Shown here piece after piece: positions 48,501 to 60,082 of a stretch of 64,000 nt of DNA. Below the pieces are notes generated by a model. It saw nothing but the letters and a program-made list of their open reading frames with translations. It had not been told where the DNA came from and did not search any database. A program made the position numbers and the translations under genes. The stretch is from Spirodela intermedia (Eukaryota > Streptophyta > Magnoliopsida > Alismatales > Araceae), in the NCBI GenBank assembly GCA_902729315.2, contig LR746277.1, positions 5,647,001 to 5,711,000 of the forward strand, in the 5' to 3' direction. Positions within the stretch are counted from its first letter, which is position 1. Each line of letters starts with the position of its first letter.

Positions 48501-51500
48501 TTTCTTGTTCCATCTCAGCCTATGATGGCGCCTTCAGTGTGGACTATTTGGGTGTTGGTTTATTGGCCTTTAATTTTATCACGCGAGTACTTTGTTGTTG
48601 TCAATTGATTTGCCTGTTACCCTGGAAAAAGTGTGATGGTCTGTCTGGTGAAGTCTATACTCTGACGTTTATATGGTTGCCTATGGTGTTCAGTGTGTAT
48701 AATTTTGAAGGATGCACGGTAAGATTGAACACCACCTATATACTCTCTAATATCATCTGTTCTTGTTATCATATGAGGATCTTCATGGCCAGTTCTTGGA
48801 TGATTGATTCTGTCTTGGTGTTATTGATGTTAAGAGACGTTGGTAGAGGCTTCCGACTGTTTGTGTAATTATTTTACTATATATATTAGTTTGTTTTTCT
48901 TCTCTTTATCCACACTTGGATTCACTATTTAGCCTGTACTTTCAAGATTAAGAATGCTTTGCCAGTAATTCGGCTAATGCACGCATTCACACATATACAT
49001 AGGTGCGTACATACATGCACAATAAAGAAAAAGTTTGTTGTTACTATGAACTTGATTCAAGAAAATATCCTTCCTTTGCTCTTTCCAACATTAAAATACA
49101 ATTCGAAATATAAATACCTTATTTCAGCGAGCTCTTAAACAAAAGGACGATGCAGAATCATTTTGATATTTGGTGTTTTCCATCTCTAATTTCCTGTGTG
49201 ACTAATTTCAGGCAGCTGAGGAGACGGGCCGCAAATTAAAAGTATATGCTGTTGAGAAAAATCCAAATGCTGTTGTGACATTGCATGTGAGAATCTCCTC
49301 CTTTTAATTTCTTCTAGTTCATCCCATTTAAATTTAAAAGTTCTGTGAACAAATTATAAGTTGTGTTTTTGGAACTTTGGCCTCGTCCATTCCATATTTC
49401 CTGTAAGACTGAAGGTGAAGTAAAAAAAAATGCTGGATGATTGCTATACTCCTTTTGGAGCATGTTTTGCTTATGCTCGCCTTTTACTCGTTTTTATTGA
49501 AGTGACGAAACAATAAATAGGCGTTACCTCGATCTGAGGTTATTTGAGGATGACATATTGGAGACACCGATCAATAGAAATTAAAAAAATTGCAGAAAAG
49601 TTGAAAGTTCGAAGGAAATACCCATGTTCTAATCTTGATGTAAGATACAAGTACACATAGTAATCACTACTTAACTTGGATGGAAAGCTAAATTATTGAA
49701 TGTTAACTGTGCACGTATAATTAACCAAGACAGAGTCAACTGATAAGTTTAGCACTGAAATGGTTTGGAAAGGAAACAAATTTCTGATGAATCTTCCACC
49801 ATACTTTTTTTCTTCATGGAATTCTCCCCAAGGCTTTGAGGTATAAACGAATGATTTGTTTGAACAGTTCACTCCTTCACAATTCATGTCCAGTATTGGT
49901 GTTTAACCGGAGCTTCTAAACAAGGCTCGGCTGGTGTTTCTTAGCAAATTTTCTGAATGTACAATAACGTGGATAGAAAAGATATCACTATAATTTAGTG
50001 TATGTGCCCAGAAGAGTACCGTAATGAATTCCCTGACTGTTTCTGTGTGGAATTCAACAAAAAAAATAGATCAAATCCAATACATCATTTTTACGGATTT
50101 TAGTAATGAATTTTTTTTTGAAAAATAGTTTAGGAGTTTTATTTGTGCGAGCTCTTTCCATTTAAACTCAACATTTGACTCTAACGTGGATTGACTCTGA
50201 AAAATCAATATGAATTGTATCTAAGGTTCTGGTCGTAGAAAAAAAATTCTTCAATTTTAAATTCCAATGGATTTATTTGCCTCTAATGCATCCATTACAA
50301 TCAGCCTGATGAGATATAAATGGTAAGGTGTGAGCAATATTTAATTTTTTAAATATAGCTATAGCATTAATAATAACATGTCCTAACCTTCTATTCCAGA
50401 AAGCAAGATTTAGAGTACGTGATCTAATGGTATGAACATTACATCCCCGTGTCTTGCGACTCCTAAGCATTGCATCCCGTGCAAGAAAGTCCACTTCCTT
50501 TTTCCAATTTTCCGTCACTGTTATTGGTCCGTTGGACCCATATATGAGGAGCATTCTTCGCTAGACATATGAAATCGTGATTCATCCTTTCTACTTTTTG
50601 TAGAGTTTAATCAAGCTTGAGGGCTGGGAGAAGCTTGTTACTGTAGTTTCTTGTGATATGCGTTGTTGGGAGGCCCCTGAGAAAGCTGATATTCTGGTAA
50701 ATCGTCTGTGAAGTTTGATGCTTATTTTGTTGTCTAGTGTTGTTTGTAGTTTATTTACGGATATACGATGATTTCTCGTTTCGTGGTTAGGTGAGCGAGT
50801 TACTGGGCTCTTTTGGTGATAACGAGCTTTCCCCAGAGTGCCTTGATGGGGCTCAAAGATTTTTGAAGGAGGATGGCATTTCGATTCCATCATCGTATGC
50901 CCTTTTACATTACCAGCTGTTTTCGGTTTTACTGAATATTCTTCTGTGGATGTGTTTTTCGGTTTGACGGCGATCCTTACGTGGCCAATGGTTTCTCCAG
51001 CTATACAAGCTTTGTGCAACCAGTGTCAACTTCGAAGCTGTACAATGATGTGAGCATCCCTGATCTTCAAAGTGGATTTACTCTTACAGCTGGTTAATCG
51101 CACCTCTGATGATGCGTTTGTTTTGATTTGTCCACGTTGGGAACTGAAAACAGGTGAAGTCACATAAGGACCTTGCACATTTTGAAACAGCATACGTCGT
51201 CAAGCTACATAGAGTGGCAAGACTTGCCCCTACACAAGCTGTGAGACTTCTCTTTCCTCTCCGTGCCATTCTAGAGCGCTCATAAATAAGACGGGTCTTC
51301 CCTCCTGATAAATGGCCATCAAAAGAATCGCCCCCGCGTGATTGATTGTATCTCATTACAGCCTGTGTCATCTTTCTTATTCGTCATATCTGGCTCCTTC
51401 TCAGGTATTCACTTTTGCTCATCCGAATTACTCCTGCGAGAGCAACGACAGGTACAAGAAGTTGTGTTTTGAGATACCTCCAGAGACTGGCTCCGCCATG

Positions 51501-52229
51501 GTGCATGGTATGTTACCCGCCCACCGCCTCACATCTCAGCCATGGTGCCTATCATCTGTAACATTCTTCATTCGCGTCTTGTCCGGTGTTCAAATCCTCC
51601 TTCCCGCATCGTCATTGTTATCATCATCATCATCGTGTGGAAACGGAGATGATTAGGCGCGTGTTGTTCGTAAATGGATTGGAGAACTGGGTCTTATGTT
51701 CTTCTCATTCGGGGTGCTCCAGGATTCGCCGGCTACTTCGACGCCACTCTGTACAAGGACGTCCATCTCGGCATCGAACCCAACACGGCGACGCCGAACA
51801 TGTTCAGCTGGTACGTCCATATCTTCCCACCCCGCCGGCCAGGCTGCCGTCTGCCCGTCCGCCGGCTGTGGCGATCATCTCTAACCCTACTGGTTTGTGT
51901 GATGGTGGTGATGCGGTGCCACAGGTTCCCCATCTTCTTCCCGCTGCGGACGCCTGTGACGGTGGCGCCGGGGAGCCCCGTGGAGGTCCACTTCTGGAGA
52001 TGTCACGGCGGTGCCAAGGTATCATCCATTATCGTGATATTTGTTCATCTCGAACGCCCCTCCCAGCCTCTCTCTCTCTCTCCCCCTCTCTCTCTCTCTC
52101 TCTCCCGGCTTTGCTGGTGACCTCCCCTCCGCCCGTCCTTGGCAGGTGTGGTACGAATGGTGTGTGACATCCCCCAGTGCCTCGCCCATACACAACAGCG
52201 GCGGGCGGTCCTACTGGGTCGGCCTCTGA
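42528..52229 (+). CDS. PRMT5: type II protein arginine methyltransferase PRMT5, 23 exons
   Basis: Makes symmetric dimethylarginine on Sm/LSm proteins and histones, acting in splicing and flowering control. Coding exons: 42528-42662, 44028-44145, 44888-44997, 45653-45742, 45819-45881, 46121-46212, 46325-46400, 46482-46568, 46730-46817, 47067-47158, 47259-47294, 47405-47473, 48211-48279, 48436-48489, 49212-49286, 50604-50696, 50791-50894, 51001-51049, 51154-51240, 51405-51507, 51723-51810, 51925-52018, 52146-52229. They join in phase into 651 residues. The start [19 protein letters not shown] is plant PRMT5-like. SAM motif [14 protein letters not shown] begins near 379. The double-E loop [15 protein letters not shown] holds Glu452 and Glu461. 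Phe343 in YETFEKD matches the residue that favours symmetric methylation. A PRMT5-type beta barrel follows, ending RSYWVGL. Intact and probably active. Its 3' end is copied in inverted orientation at 55410-56113. Confidence 0.96.
50273..50554 (-). mobile_element. Ty1/copia retrotransposon fragment (GAG-pre-integrase region)
   Basis: Inside PRMT5 intron 15, on the opposite strand. The open stretch contains [19 protein letters not shown] and ends [10 protein letters not shown], matching the W-H/N-RRLGH and C-x2-C-x-RGK spacing of the copia GAG-pre-integrase domain. It stops where the integrase core should begin. No LTRs, reverse transcriptase or RNase H are visible, so it is a solitary truncated fragment. 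Confidence 0.75.
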
Positions 52230-52503
52230 CCGACCCAGTAATTCAGAGACCTGTGGACGGAGAGAACAACTCCTGTTTCTGGCCGGACTTCGACGACGCG
52301 AGTGCTATTCCCATCCATTACTTTTGTTTCCTTGCTAACTCACCAGAAGAGTCAAGCGAAGGCGGCTAGTTTAGGAGGAAGATGAAACCTGGGGTTGCTC
52401 GGCCACACTTGTCGGAGACTGAACTACCTAACCTTGGCTCGCTTCCTCCGCACAGAATTCTTCTTCTCTTCTCATTCGCAATCGACAGTTATTGTGCTGG
52501 TGC
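51785..52503 (+). repeat. inverted repeat, PRMT5-side arm
   Basis: Parent copy of the inverted duplication. It covers the last bases of PRMT5 exon 21, introns 21 and 22, exons 22 and 23, and about 270 bases of 3' flank. The partner is at 55410-56113. The two differ mainly by a shorter CT tract in the partner's intron 22 and scattered substitutions. Confidence 0.9.
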
Positions 52504-54398
52504 CGAGTCCTTTCGAGCTATTCGTCATTCTGCCGTTCTGGATATTTTCGGCATCTCTGTCCACATACCGAGGAGGGAGCCATGACTGCTCAGGTTTCTA
52601 CAGGGCCGTTAGTCGCGCTAGCGCCGTACGCCACGGGGCTGCTCGCGGTCAACTGGTTGAGAGAGAAGGCTATGGGCGTGGCCGGATGATATTCTCTGCC
52701 CCTGCTGGAAAGTACCCGCGGTGACCCACTGCCGATGAAGAGGCTGCCCCTGTTGTCCACCGTGGGCGTTTATCCATCCCCATCGGGCATGGCAGGAGCG
52801 CAGTGACAACACCTCTGCAGCAGGCGTCGAGGTGGACGTTGGCCCCGCCGCAGTGTTGCCGTCGCTGCCGTGGACTGCGGCGAAGTCCCTGCGGAGAGGC
52901 AGGGCCTAACGAAGATCGCTGCTGCCGCAAAGATCTGTTTAGCATCCATGGGTGGATCGTCTCTCCTCACCCATCCCTCCTAGGAATATACACAAGCCTT
53001 TATTTCCCCGGCATGTTAGATTAGTGAACATGAAAGGCGCTGAGGAATTTCCCCCTCCAGGTGATGATGAGCTGGCTTGGGGGGGGGTGTTGGGAATCGT
53101 GAATGCTACATGGGAAAGGCCAGTTACAGAGGCACTGAAGAAATCTACTCCCACCAGCCTGCAAAAGAATTTCAGTACCCTTAACCCTCTGTTATAAAAA
53201 GAATCCTGGAAGTGCCGTCTTGGTCGCATGAGAAATCAAGGATCAGAGAAGACAAAAAGTTGGTCCAGAGCGAGGCTCATTACTAGACCCTCCACTAATT
53301 CATCACACTACTTCATGCCCAGAAGGGTACTCACTAAAGACTACGGCCGCGAGAAAGGTAAAAGGCTTCTAGCCAACATTTTTTCTTCCGTGATCAACTC
53401 CTGGAGGAATAACACTAGAAATAACAGGACCATTGGCGACCGATGGGAAGTTGACACAGAAGAAAAAAGTGCCCGTGATTTTCTGAGCTCCACTACAGGA
53501 ATTTGGTGTTCATTGAGTGTGCCAATCATTTCCATTACTACATGTATAGTACCAGGCTTAATGCACACACAACCTCAAGCCACATGCCAGTCTCACTAAC
53601 TCAAAACTTTGGAAAAAAAAATATTACCTAGTTTAAATGTCCATCTTTCAAAGATTATCAAGAGGATGATCTGGGTTGCTTGATTACATGGAGGAAGATT
53701 GGAGAAAGGAGGAGATTTTGAAGACTCATAGGAAACAAGTCGAAGGCCCTACTGCTTATAGGCTGACTTGGCCCTTGAAGCAAGATTATCTTCGGCTCTC
53801 CAGCTCCACCCCGCCATTCCTCAGGTGACCCACGCCTGGCCCTCCAAGCGTACCCTTGGCTCAAAAGGCTTTAGAGTTATGGCTGGTTGTCGACCTACGG
53901 AAAGTATGAATTGCCAATTAAAGAAACTAAGACGGCCTTTTGGGTTACACAGCGTATGGCCATAACGCTCACTAGGCTTCATCGGATCCCATGCGTAGAT
54001 CAATGCTCAAGGAATTGAGGAAGATCAAAAGGGAGGGCAAAAAGACGTAGACGAGCGCTTCTCTGCAAGAGCCAACCATCCTGCGTCCACATTCGACAGA
54101 CTCAACTAGAGCTTCCCCCGCCCCATCTATTTGTCGGGGCGGGCCGGCCCGCGCCAAACGTTTTCGGGCCCACGTAGCCGAACCTCTCGGGGTACTCATC
54201 CATATATCCGGAACAAGACTTGATTCCTATCCTCATCTCTCTCTCTCGCGGCCTGCTCCTCCTCCTTGCTCGTGTTAGGGTTTCGGCCCCCTACGGCTTC
54301 CCCATCCGTCAAGTGGGTTGTCCACCGATCTCCCCGCTCCTTCCGATCCACCGTATTCCCGTGAAGTGCAGAAGGGGATTCTGCGACGCGGGTGAGCC
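52230..54398. other. intergenic, PRMT5 3' flank to CWC21-like promoter
   Basis: The first part is PRMT5 3' UTR and belongs to the duplicated arm. Frames such as 52395-52724 and 53228-53599 have no recognisable domain. A telo-box in reverse orientation (tagggttt, 54276-54283) lies about 120 bases before the next ATG, next to a CT-rich leader. Confidence 0.5.
54276..54283 (-). promoter_or_regulatory. telo-box near the CWC21-like gene start
   Basis: tagggttt, the complement of AAACCCTA, in the probable 5' UTR/promoter about 115 bases before the ATG at 54399. Confidence 0.45.
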
Positions 54399-57300
54399 AT
54401 GTACAACGGGATCGGGCTGCAGACCCCAAGAGGTTCGGGTACCAATGGTTATATCCAGACGAACAAATTTTTCGTCAGGCCCCGTCCCGGAGGGACGGCC
54501 GTCGCTTCGGGCATCCCCCGCCCCGGCAGGGAGGGACCCGAGGATGGGATTGGTGGCGGCATCAAGAAGGCCAACAAAGATATAATCGATCACGACCGAA
54601 AGCGCCGGATCCAACTCCGCCTGCTCGTCCTCGAGGAGACCCTCGTCGACCAGGGTTACACTGCGTCAGAGATTGCCGAGCGGCTTGCTGAAGCCAAGGA
54701 GACCTACGAAGCTGAGGCCTCTGCTGCAGCCACTGGCGGCAGAGACTCGACCGACGGCAAAAGGTTGGATTTGTCATAATTTTTTGTGTTTCATCTTGAA
54801 AATCATTATATGTTCTTTATCTTGTTTCTCGTCGTCAAGGATAGAGATGAAAAATTGGGTACAGTACCAATTAGGGGAAGAACTGTCGTACATATATTTT
54901 TAGAAAGTTGCAGAACTCTCTTTTACCGTTTGCATGATCTCATAGAATCTTGTCGTTGAAGCACTATAAATAGTAAGGAGATGCGGAAATCGTCACAGGT
55001 TGCTATAATCTCTCTGGGAAGGGAGTATAACAAGTTTTTTTTGCAATTGGGAATGCTCACGGTGGCGATTGGGTAGTAGACGAGTGAATTGCTTCACGGA
55101 CACGTTAGAAAGTAAAGGTAAAATATTGAAGAATACCTGCTTCTAAAAGCATTCTACCGATCTAAGCCCTTATCTCGATCTCTGCTCTAGTTCTGACCCA
55201 GTTTTATACACCGGACAATGTCATATACCTCGTCAGCGGAATGCCAAGCAGCTAACTGCCAATAAGGCGGAATGTCATATCTCCTTGTGCAAAAGCTCTC
55301 ACAGAAAGAGACCTGTTTGGAAATTGGGTAAGAAATGGTTTGAGGAATGAGATATATGATTCAGTCTAGACGTTTGAAAGGAAAAAATGAATCCTGTTTC
55401 CCTGTCTTAGCACCAGCACAATAACTGTCGATTGCGAATGAGAAGAGAAGAAGAATTCTGTGCGGAGGGAGCGAGCCAAGGTTAGGTAGTTCAGTCTCCG
55501 ACAAGTGTGGCCGAGCAACCCCAGGTTTCATCTTCCTCCTAAACTAGCCGCCTTCGCTTGACTCTTCTGATGAGTTAGCAAGGGAACAAAAGTAATGGAT
55601 GGGAATAGCACTCGCGTCGTTGAAGTCCGGCCAGAAACAGGAGTTGTTCTCTTCGTCCACAGGTCTCTGAACTACTGTGTCGGTCAGAGGCCGACCCAGT
55701 AGGACCGCACGCCGCTTTTGTGTATGGGCGAGGCGCTGGGGGATGTCACACACCATTCGTACCACACCTACCAAGGACGGCGGAGGGGAGGTCACCAGCA
55801 AAGCCGGGAGAGAGAGAGATAGGGGCTGGGAGGGGCGTTCGAGATGAACAAATATCACGATAATGGATGATACCTTGGCACCGCCGTGACATCTCCAGAA
55901 GTGGACCTCCACGGGGCTCCCCGGCGCCACCGTCACAGGCGTCCGCAGCGGGAAGAAAATGGGGAACCTGCGGCACTGCACCACCACCACCACCACCACA
56001 CAAACAAGTAGGGTTAGCGATGATCGCCATAACTGGCGGACGGGCAGACGGCAGCCTGGCCGGTGGGGTGGGAAGACATGGACGTACCAGCTGAACACTT
56101 TTAGCGTTGCCGTACAGATGACAATAGAATCAAACAAACTGGAGAAGCTGCTGGAGAAACTGGAGAATCAATCAAACAAACCGGAAGAGCAGCCCCAGTT
56201 TCTCCAGTTTGTTTGATTCTGTTGTCATCTGTACCCGTTTAATATAGGTCCAATGATGTGCCATTTGTTGATAGCTAAAAGGTACTAAATTATTCACTAG
56301 GAATAACTTGTAATCCTAATGTTCACTTTGTGTTGACTTTTCAGATTTTCAGACACGCAGACCCATCAGGTTGCTCTTCGAAAAGAGAAACAGTCCGAGT
56401 TATTCAGAACTGCACTTAAGCTTACACGAGACCAACAACCGGAACCTGATATTCCACAACAGAGGTCTCACGAGAAAGCAGAAGAGTTAGGGCGGGAAGA
56501 CAGTGATTATGAAGAAGGCGAATACGAAAGAGGCTTTAAGGGCAGTGGAAAACAACTTGCAAGAGATGGTGATGGGCTTTCTTGTAAAGATAGAGAGAAT
56601 GATCAAAGGAAAAAGGCACCGGCAGAAGATCCTATCAGAAAGAAAGTAAAGAGTACAGAAGCTGAGGTTGGCACCAAGAAGAATGACGTTAAGAAATCAA
56701 CTCACCAGAAAATGAAACATGGGAAAAGCAGGGAATACAGTGATTCCGATACTGATAGTAGAAGGGGAAAAGGCAGAAAGATGAAAAAGGGAAATAGGAA
56801 AAATTCTGACGATGATATTTCAGACGATGATTCTGACATTCTTACCAGTAAGAAAATCAAAAGGAAATATGATAGCGGTTCATTAGATTCTGGTGGTTCT
56901 TCTGATGATAAAAACAGAAAAAAAGAAACCAGAAACCATGTCAAACTGCTGAGCTTACATGATTCTGATTCAGACTCTGAGAGAGACATAAGGGGTGCGA
57001 AACCATCTGGGAAGCACAGGAAGAGGGCAAGGGCTGGTTCCGATTCAGATTCTGAACGAGGCACAAGGGTTAAAAAACCATCTGAGAAGCACAGGAAGAG
57101 GGCAAGGGCTGGTTCCGATTCAGATTCTGAACGAGGCACAAGGGGTAAAAAGCCATCTGAGAAGCACAGGAAGAAGGCAAGGGCTGGTTCCGATTCAGAT
57201 TCTGAACGAGGTACAAGGGGTAAAAAACCATCTGATAAGCGCAGGAAAAGGCAAAGGGATGACTCCAATTCTGATTCTGAACGAGACCCAATGGGTGAGA

Positions 57301-58727
57301 AACAATATGGGAAGCATAAGAGGAGGCACATGCATGACCCGGAGGATTCTGAATCGGATTATGAAAAGAAAAACAAGGAAATGCTTGCTAGGAAACATGC
57401 AGGGGAGCGTAAGAGGAGGCAAGGGCATGACCCAGAGGAGTATGTTTCTGATGACGAAAAGAATAATAATAAAGTTCTTCCTGGAAAACATGTGGAGAAG
57501 CAGAGAAGCAGAAGAAGACATGATTCTGATATTTCGGAGAGCGACAATGATAAAAAAATGAGAAGCATGAATTTACGAACCGATAGAAAAACTATTGGTC
57601 GAAAGAGTAAAGGAGAACGCCATGATTCTCAAGAGTCTCATTCTGATGGTGATGATGAGAAGAAAAGAAGAAATAGTTTAGTAGTGGGGCGTAACGGACG
57701 CAGGGCAATCAAGGATATTGAAGAACTTGATGGTGATGCAGGTGGAAACAGGAAAATTTTCAAAAGCAGGGTTGCAGAATTTGTGAAAACCAAAAGTTCG
57801 TCAACTGAAGATAGCGGCAGTGATAGCTCTTCCAGCGAAAGTTCCAGCGACTCTGATAGGAGAAGTGAATTTGAAGACAAATATAGCAGAAGGCATAAGA
57901 GAGAAGATGGGCCAAGAAAGGAAGCCTCTAGTGTTGTCAAAAAGCATCAGATTGATTTAGTGGAGCGTAGAACTACCTCTGGGAGCATTAGAAAGAACGG
58001 TCCTGAAAGGCATGATCGTATCAATAATGACGACGATCAGAGAGATGGGACAATGGATGCTATGAGGGGGATAGAAAAAGCCGAAAGGTACGAGTCCAAG
58101 AGAGACTTCGATGACGATGATTTTGTAACCCAAGAGCCAAGAAGGAGGAGAACACACGATGATGACCACGGGTTTGATAAGCCATCAAATTTGAGGAGTG
58201 TGATTGTTGATGTATCTGAGGGTAGGAAGCAAAAGGAGACCAGAGGTGAAGGTACCTCAGAACAGAGGGAGTATGAGAGTAAGAGAAGGGAGGATCGGGC
58301 CCACGGAGATTACTCGAGATCAAATATGGTTGACGAGAAATTGGAGTTGGAAGAGCGTGGTGGTAAACAGGAGGTTGGGAGCGTGGATCCTGACAGAGAT
58401 TCGCGAGGTGCTGATCTTTCTAGACGTAGAAGAGTTAGTGATCATTCTCAGTACCAAAGAGCGGAGAGATACGAGCCCTCCAAGGCAGATGGTGATGGAG
58501 AAAATCCGAGCCACTCGCAACGCCGTAGGGAGGAGGTGTATGAGCGCAGCCGTGGTGCGGAGAAAGATTACGATCGTGGGAACGTTAATGCTTCCAGGGA
58601 CCAGAGAAGAGAGAGGTATCAAAGTGGTGATGACTCTGACGGTGATCGATACAAATATCGGCGTTCTCAGAATCCAAGGGAGGAAAGACGCGAGCACAGG
58701 GATGATCGCGATCGTCGCAGGCATTGA
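54399..58727 (+). CDS. CWC21/SRRM2-type spliceosomal protein with RS/acidic-rich tail
   Basis: Homologue of yeast Cwc21 and the N-terminus of human SRRM2, which contact Prp8 and exon sequence in the catalytic spliceosome. Coding exons are 54399-54763 and 56345-58727, joined in phase 2, giving 915 residues. The extreme N-terminus [20 protein letters not shown] is the invariant family start. The cwf21 helical domain spans about residues 57-103 ([20 protein letters not shown], then [11 protein letters not shown]). The second exon encodes a very long disordered region rich in Arg, Ser, Asp, Glu and Lys, with SDSDSE blocks, four 25-residue tandem repeats and an RDRRRH end. The single coding intron (54764-56344) contains the inverted PRMT5 fragment and a foldback element. 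Nuclear and spliceosome-associated by family inference. Confidence 0.93.
55410..56113 (-). pseudogene. inverted partial copy of the PRMT5 3' end, inside the CWC21-like intron
   Basis: On the minus strand it matches 51785-52503. It contains the tail of exon 21 (56088-56111), an exon 22 copy (55874-55967; one difference in 94 bases), an exon 23 copy (55684-55767; three differences in 84 bases, still ending in TGA) and the 3' flank. Introns and splice signals are retained; the exon 23 acceptor changed from cag to tag. This shows a DNA-level duplication rather than a retrocopy. It has no start codon, upstream exons or PRMT5 promoter, so it makes no enzyme. Relative to CWC21 transcription it is antisense to PRMT5 mRNA. 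Confidence 0.92.
56112..56234. repeat. 123-bp foldback element with 35-bp inverted arms
   Basis: Left arm 56112-56146 and right arm 56200-56234 are reverse complements except for one base (ACAATAG against ACAACAG). The 53-bp centre repeats parts of the arm (tcaaacaaac, ctggagaa). It begins exactly where homology to PRMT5 stops. Size and shape suggest a MITE or foldback transposon. No clear target-site duplication was found. Confidence 0.85.
56967..57341 (+). repeat. 75-bp coding minisatellite in the CWC21-like gene
   Basis: Four units of 75 bp (56967, 57042, 57117, 57192) plus a diverged fifth, each encoding a 25-residue [20 protein letters not shown]-type block. The period is divisible by three, so copy-number change keeps the frame. 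Units 2 and 3 are nearly identical, indicating recent expansion. Confidence 0.92.
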
Positions 58728-59233
58728 GGCTGTTGCCCGTTGGCGATGCTGGTATCACCCGAATCGGTGAGCTGACTGACTCCCATGCATTGGCTTGCAA
58801 GAAAATGTATGGGGATATCTTTTTTGAAGAGTTTTTTTTTTCCTTTGATTTTTGTTACGCTGCGTAACCAATGAATTTGATTCCTCTACCGCCGTCATCA
58901 AATCCTCTCCCTTCTTTTCCAAATTCATGAATACGGTGGGAGTACAGTCGAGCGGGTGAGATGCATGGGAATATTTCACAGGCATATCTCCTCGGCTACA
59001 CCCCACCGAGTCGCGAGTATTTCACAGGCAAGGAGTGGGGTTTTCTGCATTTAGGATTCGGCTTTGTAATTGCGCTATAATTCTAAAAAAGAATGCGCGC
59101 TCCTCCGAATTGGTGTTGCTTGTTTTTCCCAAGATGCATGCTGGAACCTAAGAGAACTCCTCTGGCTTTTGTAGGCGTGCGGCCTTTCAGCAGCAGCCTG
59201 GAATCTTCCGCCGGAGCGATGGGGGGGCCAAAG

Positions 59234-59287
<54 letters not shown>

Positions 59288-60082
59288 CGCTCTGGAACAC
59301 AGAGCTGTGCACTGTGCCGAGAGACTTCTGTGTAGGACGTGGAGCGTGGATCTTACTTATATCCTAAGAGATACTTATTTCTGCGGTCCTCTGCGTCTTG
59401 TCCAAGTTGCCAACTGTAAATTTGATGATTTGGCGATATCTCCGCAACGCATGGTCGGTTCAAAAGAAGATCGCGCATTCGCCCATTAATGTGCCTATCC
59501 TCCGCTTTCCTGTTATTTTCTCGAATTTAGAGGCTTTTTCTCCAAAATTCGGACTTATGAATCTCATAAGGTACAAAAAAAATGTCGAAAATCCGGAACA
59601 TATGACGGTTGAGGTTTATTGCGCCATTATGTTCATATTATTCGTTTTCGTGTTTGACTTGGAGTCGTGTGTCAAGGTGAGGTTCGTTCTCGGCTCCTTC
59701 GAGATTGATAGAACCTTCTAGAAGCATCCGGGCACCTCTTCCTTTGAACCCGGGGAGCCGGGGGGTGTGGGGCGGGGATGTAGAAGCGAAGCGCTTTTAA
59801 AGAAGGAGAGGGATAGTGGCCCAACCAGGTTGGCTGGTTAATTCGGCTCTCTTGGTCTTTTCGTCGCGCCTTCCTCTCCCGTCCAGAAGCTTCCCCCACT
59901 GGCGTCCAGCCCCCGTTCCCTCACGCTTCAGGGGTCTACGGTTTTCTTCCGGCAGAGATTGGGATCGCTGCTTCTCGGGCGTTCTCCGTGACCTGTGTGG
60001 GATCGGATCGGATCGGATCGGCTCGGACCCTCCAATTCTGATTCGCTGTTCTCGCGTCGGCCTTGTCTCAGGGGGTTTCGGT
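58728..60082. other. intergenic, 3' flank to Aha1-N gene promoter
   Basis: No gene is supported. Contains a CT microsatellite (59237-59284). Just before the next ATG there is a GATCG tandem repeat (about 60001-60020), probably in the 5' UTR. Confidence 0.5.

Noticed and set aside
52395-52724. Plus-strand frame after PRMT5 as a separate gene
   Set aside because: Begins inside the duplicated PRMT5 3' flank and shows no domain.
55544-56137. 197-aa minus-strand frame as a second PRMT5 gene
   Set aside because: Only the last exons are present, with introns read through; it is a partial inverted copy.
56702-57331. 209-aa minus-strand Ser/Leu/Phe-rich frame
   Set aside because: Antisense of the repeated RS/acidic exon of the CWC21-like gene; its repeats mirror the 75-bp minisatellite.
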